A program made the translations under genes and the position numbers. A stretch of DNA of 64,000 bases from Bacteriovoracia bacterium (GTDB lineage: Bacteria > Bdellovibrionota > Bacteriovoracia > Bacteriovoracales > Bacteriovoracaceae). Under the pieces are notes generated by a model, which had not been told where the DNA came from, did no database searches, and saw only the letters and a list, made by a program, of their open reading frames with translations. Position 1 is the first letter of the stretch. Each line of letters begins with the position of its first letter. Below are positions 60,146-64,000 of this stretch, in pieces. Location: positions 248,001 to 312,000 of the forward strand of contig JAUIIL010000001.1 in assembly GCA_030431635.1 (NCBI GenBank), read 5' to 3'.

Positions 60146-62256
60146 AAAGTTATTTATTTTTACTTATGGTAATTACTTTTAATACCTATGCCAAAGATGG
60201 TGGTAATGGAGGAGAGGCCTACGTCTGCTACGATAAGGCCCTTTATTTAGAGTCAGAGAATACTGAAAGTTTAAATATTGATCCTAGTGCTAAGATTATA
60301 GGAACACCACTTCTTAGGGACTACTGGGAGTACGGGAAAATCTATAGTGATAAGTATCAACTCGACTTAGGAGAGGGAAGTACAATTAAAGAAAAACTTC
60401 TCTTTGTTATTGATAGGCTTGCAACTGTTGAGGTTTTGAGGCCGCAGAGATTGCGAAAGAGAATCGAGGAGTTAGAAAGTTTTTATAAGTCTATCCCTGA
60501 AGTTGAACTCATTCTAAGTAATGATGCCAACAGCATTATTCAGCCTAAGTCAAAGCAAGGGGAATTTTGTTATTTTAGGCAAGTGGCCTTTCAGGTGAAA
60601 GATCCTCGGACCAATACACCAAAAGTTTTAATTAATGAGGATATTTTTAAGATGATGCCTCTTGATCATCAAACAGGTTTGATTCTCCATGAACTTATTC
60701 TAGAAGAGGAGGTCAAGTTTCAGGGAGAAAAAGACTCTGATGATACTCGCTATTTTAACTATACGATTTCTTCAAATTACATAAATCAAATAAAAGATAA
60801 AAAGAACGGTTATTCAAAAGAGTTTTCGGCCTTAGTAAAAAAGGAAGGCTTCTTTTATTTATATGATACGGAGTATGATAAAGCCGATTATTTTAATGTT
60901 GAGGGTCCTTTTTATATTAAAAAGAAGAAAGGTGAACAAAATATTTATGAACTTGTTGAAGATAATGCTCAAGGGACAAAGGTTTTATCCCATTATTTCT
61001 ATACAAAGTACGATCTTGAAATAGAGATGGATACTGACTTCCAATTAAAAAAAGGAAGTACTTTTTTAGATGGAAACTCTTATGGAGCAATCAATAGAGA
61101 AGTAAAACTTCTGACCTCTCCTTTTAAGAATTTTAAAATGAACTTAATAGAGGGACAAGTCATTGCCAACGAACTTAAGCAGTTTGAAAAAAAATATTAC
61201 AAATCTCATGGTATCGATAAAGATGAGTATGAGAATAGTTACCATCTTTCAAACTTCTCATCGGCTTTACTTTCATGGAGAGGAATTGATTTTTCATTCG
61301 AAGCCCCAATAAAAGTTGGGAAGAGAGTTTCCTATATTAAATATGGAAAAAATGAAGGAGTAGAGGGCAGAACATTAGATTTAAGTTCAAGTTTAAAGCA
61401 AACGCTAATTCCTCAGGAGACTTTACCAGGAATTAAGAGTGCTCAAGCAAAAGGGAAATTTACGTTCAATCAATATAAACGAGGTGAGCAAAGTGAAAAT
61501 AAAAAAGCTGATAGTATTTTAATGTCAATTGAAGAAGTTTCTGATGTTGAACTCGCAGATAGTCAAGCAAATCAGTTTTTGAAAGAGATTCGCTCAGAGC
61601 TTAGTATCGATAGTTTTCGCCTGGCCTTAGTTGAGGAAAAAGTTTTATTAGAGCGCTCAAGAACTCAGCTCGCAGATGATTTTTATCAATATGGTGGTTG
61701 TGAGATTAGTAAACCTGAACTTCTTTCATTTAATGTGACAAATAAATCTCTTCAATTTAGTGGAAGTGCGATGAAAGTTTCATGTTTTAATACTGAAGCT
61801 GTTGAAGCTGAGACGATTACTTTTTTAATGGATGGAAATTATCAGATGAAGAATGTGAGAGGGAGAAGTTTTTTTGAAGGATTAAAGGTCAAGCGATGGG
61901 ATAATCATTATTTCTTTTCAGCAGAAGGAGAGCTTCTTACAGTTAAATCGCAAGAAATACAACTTTCCGATAAAGTAACCGCCTTAAAGAAGGCCCGTTG
62001 TACATGGGGACATGGTAGCCATAATTGTACAAATAGCATCTATAAAAATATAACTGAGGTGAATTTTGTGAACGGTAAGATTGAGAGTTTGACCTACAAT
62101 CTAACGTTGGGGAGTCAAGCTTTCACTCAAATCAAGTTTGACTCTATTAAAGGAGTTCCTAGTCAAATGAGATTTAATAAGAAAGAAAAGAAAGTCCGTC
62201 AGATTACATTAGAATTAAATGGTGACTATAAAGTAACCAAAGTTACTACTCGTTAA
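60142..62256 (+). CDS. Large secreted protein paired with a TIGR02147 regulator
   Basis: AAGGAG precedes the ATG, which overlaps the regulator stop. A signal peptide (to about residue 18) is followed by KDGGNGGEAYVCYD and a 680-residue mainly beta/mixed body. A motif GLILHELILEEEVKFQGEKDSDD (about 180-200, HE followed by acidic residues) resembles the surface of secreted proteins annotated only as hypothetical in Bdellovibrio relatives; it is not a canonical HExxH. Four cysteines are spread along the chain. Function unknown; the operon position suggests the regulator controls it. Confidence 0.75.
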   Translation: MKSYLFLLMVITFNTYAKDGGNGGEAYVCYDKALYLESENTESLNIDPSAKIIGTPLLRDYWEYGKIYSDKYQLDLGEGSTIKEKLLFVIDRLATVEVLRPQRLRKRIEELESFYKSIPEVELILSNDANSIIQPKSKQGEFCYFRQVAFQVKDPRTNTPKVLINEDIFKMMPLDHQTGLILHELILEEEVKFQGEKDSDDTRYFNYTISSNYINQIKDKKNGYSKEFSALVKKEGFFYLYDTEYDKADYFNVEGPFYIKKKKGEQNIYELVEDNAQGTKVLSHYFYTKYDLEIEMDTDFQLKKGSTFLDGNSYGAINREVKLLTSPFKNFKMNLIEGQVIANELKQFEKKYYKSHGIDKDEYENSYHLSNFSSALLSWRGIDFSFEAPIKVGKRVSYIKYGKNEGVEGRTLDLSSSLKQTLIPQETLPGIKSAQAKGKFTFNQYKRGEQSENKKADSILMSIEEVSDVELADSQANQFLKEIRSELSIDSFRLALVEEKVLLERSRTQLADDFYQYGGCEISKPELLSFNVTNKSLQFSGSAMKVSCFNTEAVEAETITFLMDGNYQMKNVRGRSFFEGLKVKRWDNHYFFSAEGELLTVKSQEIQLSDKVTALKKARCTWGHGSHNCTNSIYKNITEVNFVNGKIESLTYNLTLGSQAFTQIKFDSIKGVPSQMRFNKKEKKVRQITLELNGDYKVTKVTTR

Positions 62257-62794
62257 ACTTTTGGAAGAGCCTCTCAATTTCACGTGATAATTTTTCTTTA
62301 TCAAGTGGATGCGAGAGGTATCCATCCGCCCCAGAGGCAGTTTGCGCATGTTTCTTGGCCTTTTCTGGATTAAGTCCTTTTGCAACAATCACTGTCTTAC
62401 AATGAGAGAACTTTTCTCTAATTTGCTTACTCACTTGGTTGACGGCAGCTGAGCTTCCATCATAATTGAGAAAAAGAATTTTAAACTTTTTCTCTGCAAG
62501 TTCAGAGTTGAGTTCTTTAAGTTCAGTTAAGATTTTCACATCAAGGTGAGAGGGGAAATTGGTTTTCATCTCTTCAAATAAGCTATTTCCAAAGTCAAAA
62601 CATAGAACTGGAAATAAAGGCAGTTTTTTTATTTCTGTTTTTGTTTCCGAGTCATCCAAATCCACAGAAAATTGCAGTGAAATATCATCACTCAGAGCGT
62701 TCTCTTCTTTCACCGTTGGGCCAGCTGCGATTTGTTTTTTCAGCTCATTAACATCAAGAACAACAGTTGCGTTTTCATCTTCATCATCAGACAT
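62246..62794 (-). CDS. Receiver-like protein with acidic N-terminal segment
   Basis: Residues 1-55 are acidic and low-complexity, with ENATVVLDVNELKKQI near the start. Residues about 58-180 look like a receiver fold: strand ILFLNYDG holds the expected aspartate position, TVIVAKG and DGYLSHPLDKEKL match the later strand and the lysine region (lysine replaced by histidine-proline), but the N-terminal acidic pair is missing (CFDFGN). It is probably a degenerate receiver used as an interaction module. It converges on the secreted protein gene with an 11-base overlap. Confidence 0.65.
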   Translation of the reverse strand: MSDDEDENATVVLDVNELKKQIAAGPTVKEENALSDDISLQFSVDLDDSETKTEIKKLPLFPVLCFDFGNSLFEEMKTNFPSHLDVKILTELKELNSELAEKKFKILFLNYDGSSAAVNQVSKQIREKFSHCKTVIVAKGLNPEKAKKHAQTASGADGYLSHPLDKEKLSREIERLFQKFNE

Positions 62795-62918
62795 AAGAAC
62801 GATTATACGGCCTAATGGCCAGAGAATATAGGAAGAAGATAAGCAAAAAATATCACGCCTTGCGGCAAATAAACCTCTTATTCATAATGAGGGCATAGGA
62901 ATACTAAAAGAGGTTTAA

Positions 62919-63665
62919 ATGATGAAAATAGTCGGAATATTATTACTGTCTCTCCTTTTTGCGTGTGAGATCAAAACAGACAATCTCATTCGCTTGAAAG
63001 GTTTAAATTTAGATTACTCTGCTCCAAATGGTAGTGGTGAGCTCTCTCTTTATATAGGGCCAAGTCTTTTAGAGGATTCTTTGAAATTTGAACTGGTAAA
63101 GAATGAGAAGACTTTAGATGTTTCTCTCCCTGGTATTCAATACAAAATGGAGATTCCTGGTTTTTTAAAGAAAGCTCAAGAGATAGAAATTAGTGATTTC
63201 AATCTAGAAGTGAGCAGACAAAAGGCATTAGTTACGCTTGAAAAATACTACGCTCTTAAAGAAGATGAATCCCAAGTCTTAGAAGACGCGACTGTTTCTT
63301 GTGAAGCACAGTCTGTGAGCGAATCGGGACAAAAAATGATGGAAGACATTCTTCATGCTTGTATCGAAAGAGGTCTTATTAAGTTCTACTCTTTTAAAGA
63401 GAAAAAATTTGAAATGGTGAACCTTGAAGCACAAATCTCAAATGGAACTCTTAATATCACAGGGCAAGTTTTCTCAAGTATCAATGGAAAAATGAAATTG
63501 GAAGGGGCCATAGAGTATCTTAAAGAAGAGAAGAAGATTCGCTTAAGGGCCGATAAAGTAAAATTTGGAATTCTTTCAGTGAAGAAGCGTTTTTTCCAAG
63601 AAATGAAAGAACTTGAAAGTGAGAATTTTAAGGTTCAAGAGCCTTATCTGTATTATTCAATTTGA
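62919..63665 (+). CDS. Lipoprotein of unknown function
   Basis: AGAGG precedes ATG-ATG. The signal peptide ends with a lipobox (LSLLFAC, cysteine near residue 16), then a mostly beta-strand body of about 230 residues, with a CEAQSV...HACIE cysteine pair in the middle. No family is recognised; it may lie on the outer membrane. It ends with a nine-base overlap on the convergent gene. Confidence 0.7.
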   Translation: MMKIVGILLLSLLFACEIKTDNLIRLKGLNLDYSAPNGSGELSLYIGPSLLEDSLKFELVKNEKTLDVSLPGIQYKMEIPGFLKKAQEIEISDFNLEVSRQKALVTLEKYYALKEDESQVLEDATVSCEAQSVSESGQKMMEDILHACIERGLIKFYSFKEKKFEMVNLEAQISNGTLNITGQVFSSINGKMKLEGAIEYLKEEKKIRLRADKVKFGILSVKKRFFQEMKELESENFKVQEPYLYYSI

Positions 63666-64000
63666 GAGCCCTTGCTCTCGCTGCCTTTTTAAGCAGAAAA
63701 GAAAAGAATTCATGACCTTTTGAAAATGAAGATGATATTTTTCAGGAATAAGGTGAAGATAGTCATTTAATTCCTGGCCACTTTCTCGAACATAGTGAGC
63801 AAAGTTTGTGGCCATTGCTTGATGATTACTGGTAGGAATGGCCTGTCCCCACTTAATTAATTCAACTGGCCCATCAAGAGTTTTTAAATACTCAATTCTT
63901 CCCTTGAAAAGTTTAGTTTGAAGGAGAAAATCTTCAAACTTTTTTTGAGATCTCAGAGCTCTGATTTCTAATAGTCCGTCATGGATATTGAAAGAAAAAT
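63657..64000 (-). CDS. Hypothetical protein (partial, N-terminus outside window)
   Basis: An open frame of 113 codons enters from the window end and stops at 63657. It contains GLLEIRALRSQKKFEDFLLQ, GPVELIKWGQAIPTSN and a helical end LHFQKVMNSFLFCLKRQREQ, codon use like the neighbouring chromosomal genes. No domain recognised. A GAGAGC/GCTCTC hairpin (63664-63679) lies within its last codons and may serve the convergent lipoprotein gene. Confidence 0.6.
   Translation of the reverse strand, partial: FSFNIHDGLLEIRALRSQKKFEDFLLQTKLFKGRIEYLKTLDGPVELIKWGQAIPTSNHQAMATNFAHYVRESGQELNDYLHLIPEKYHLHFQKVMNSFLFCLKRQREQGLSN

Overview
The window looks like a chromosome segment from a low-GC Gram-negative predatory-type bacterium of the Bdellovibrionota, most like the Bacteriovorax/Halobacteriovorax side of the phylum. 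This is inferred from the AT-rich composition, an outer-membrane-type envelope, a TIGR02147-family regulator paired with a secreted protein, and a giant delta-60/SBBP-repeat surface protein. No species can be named from the sequence alone.

Positions 1 to about 30,290 look like the right-hand part of an integrative and conjugative element (ICE) that abuts the 3' end of a tRNA-Ala(GGC) gene at 30,293-30,368. Its left end and any integrase lie outside the window. From left to right it holds: (a) a minus-strand conjugation block with a TraF-like CPHC thioredoxin, a GspE/PilT-type ATPase, a VirD4/TraD coupling protein fused in one frame to a TraU-like domain, and five very small proteins; (b) a six-gene plus-strand operon (6128-13449), every junction overlapping, which joins a sigma-54 response regulator, an unknown protein, an APC amino-acid permease, a gamma-glutamylcyclotransferase-fold protein, a periplasmic binding protein and a hybrid histidine kinase with two receivers; (c) a convergent methyltransferase and single-domain receiver; (d) a metal-resistance island with an RcnR/CsoR-type repressor and its G-tract operator, a DmeF-like CDF exporter, a membrane-anchored LuxR-type regulator, and an eight-gene HME-RND efflux operon with two outer-membrane factors, two lipoproteins and a drastically shortened adaptor; (e) a frameshifted gene, possibly PIN-like; (f) a RES/Xre-type toxin-antitoxin pair whose toxin carries a histone-H1-like lysine-rich N-terminus; (g) a maintenance cassette with a structured leader and three small genes, each ending in a perfect hairpin at the stop codon; (h) a tandem-HTH regulator next to the element end, which carries helically phased TAGCCA repeats.

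Positions 30,300 to 64,000 read as ordinary chromosome: an AzgA-like purine permease, a cell-wall amidase, the cmoA-cmoB tRNA wobble-uridine genes with a third methyltransferase, a sulfide/persulfide detoxification group (phosphatase-like protein, ETHE1/Blh-type persulfide dioxygenase, TauE/SafE exporter), the 3146-residue repeat protein, a cysteine-cluster protein, a TetR regulator with matching operator sites, transketolase, an outer-membrane beta-barrel, glutamine-dependent NAD synthetase, a cyclic-nucleotide-gated K+ channel, a di-haem cytochrome c, a YceI protein, and several secreted or lipid-anchored proteins of unknown role.

The most unusual items are the coupling protein-TraU fusion, the overlapping sensory operon, the mini-adaptor RND operon, the lysine-tailed RES toxin and the series of stop-codon hairpins. 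All assignments come from reading motifs by eye. No database search was run.
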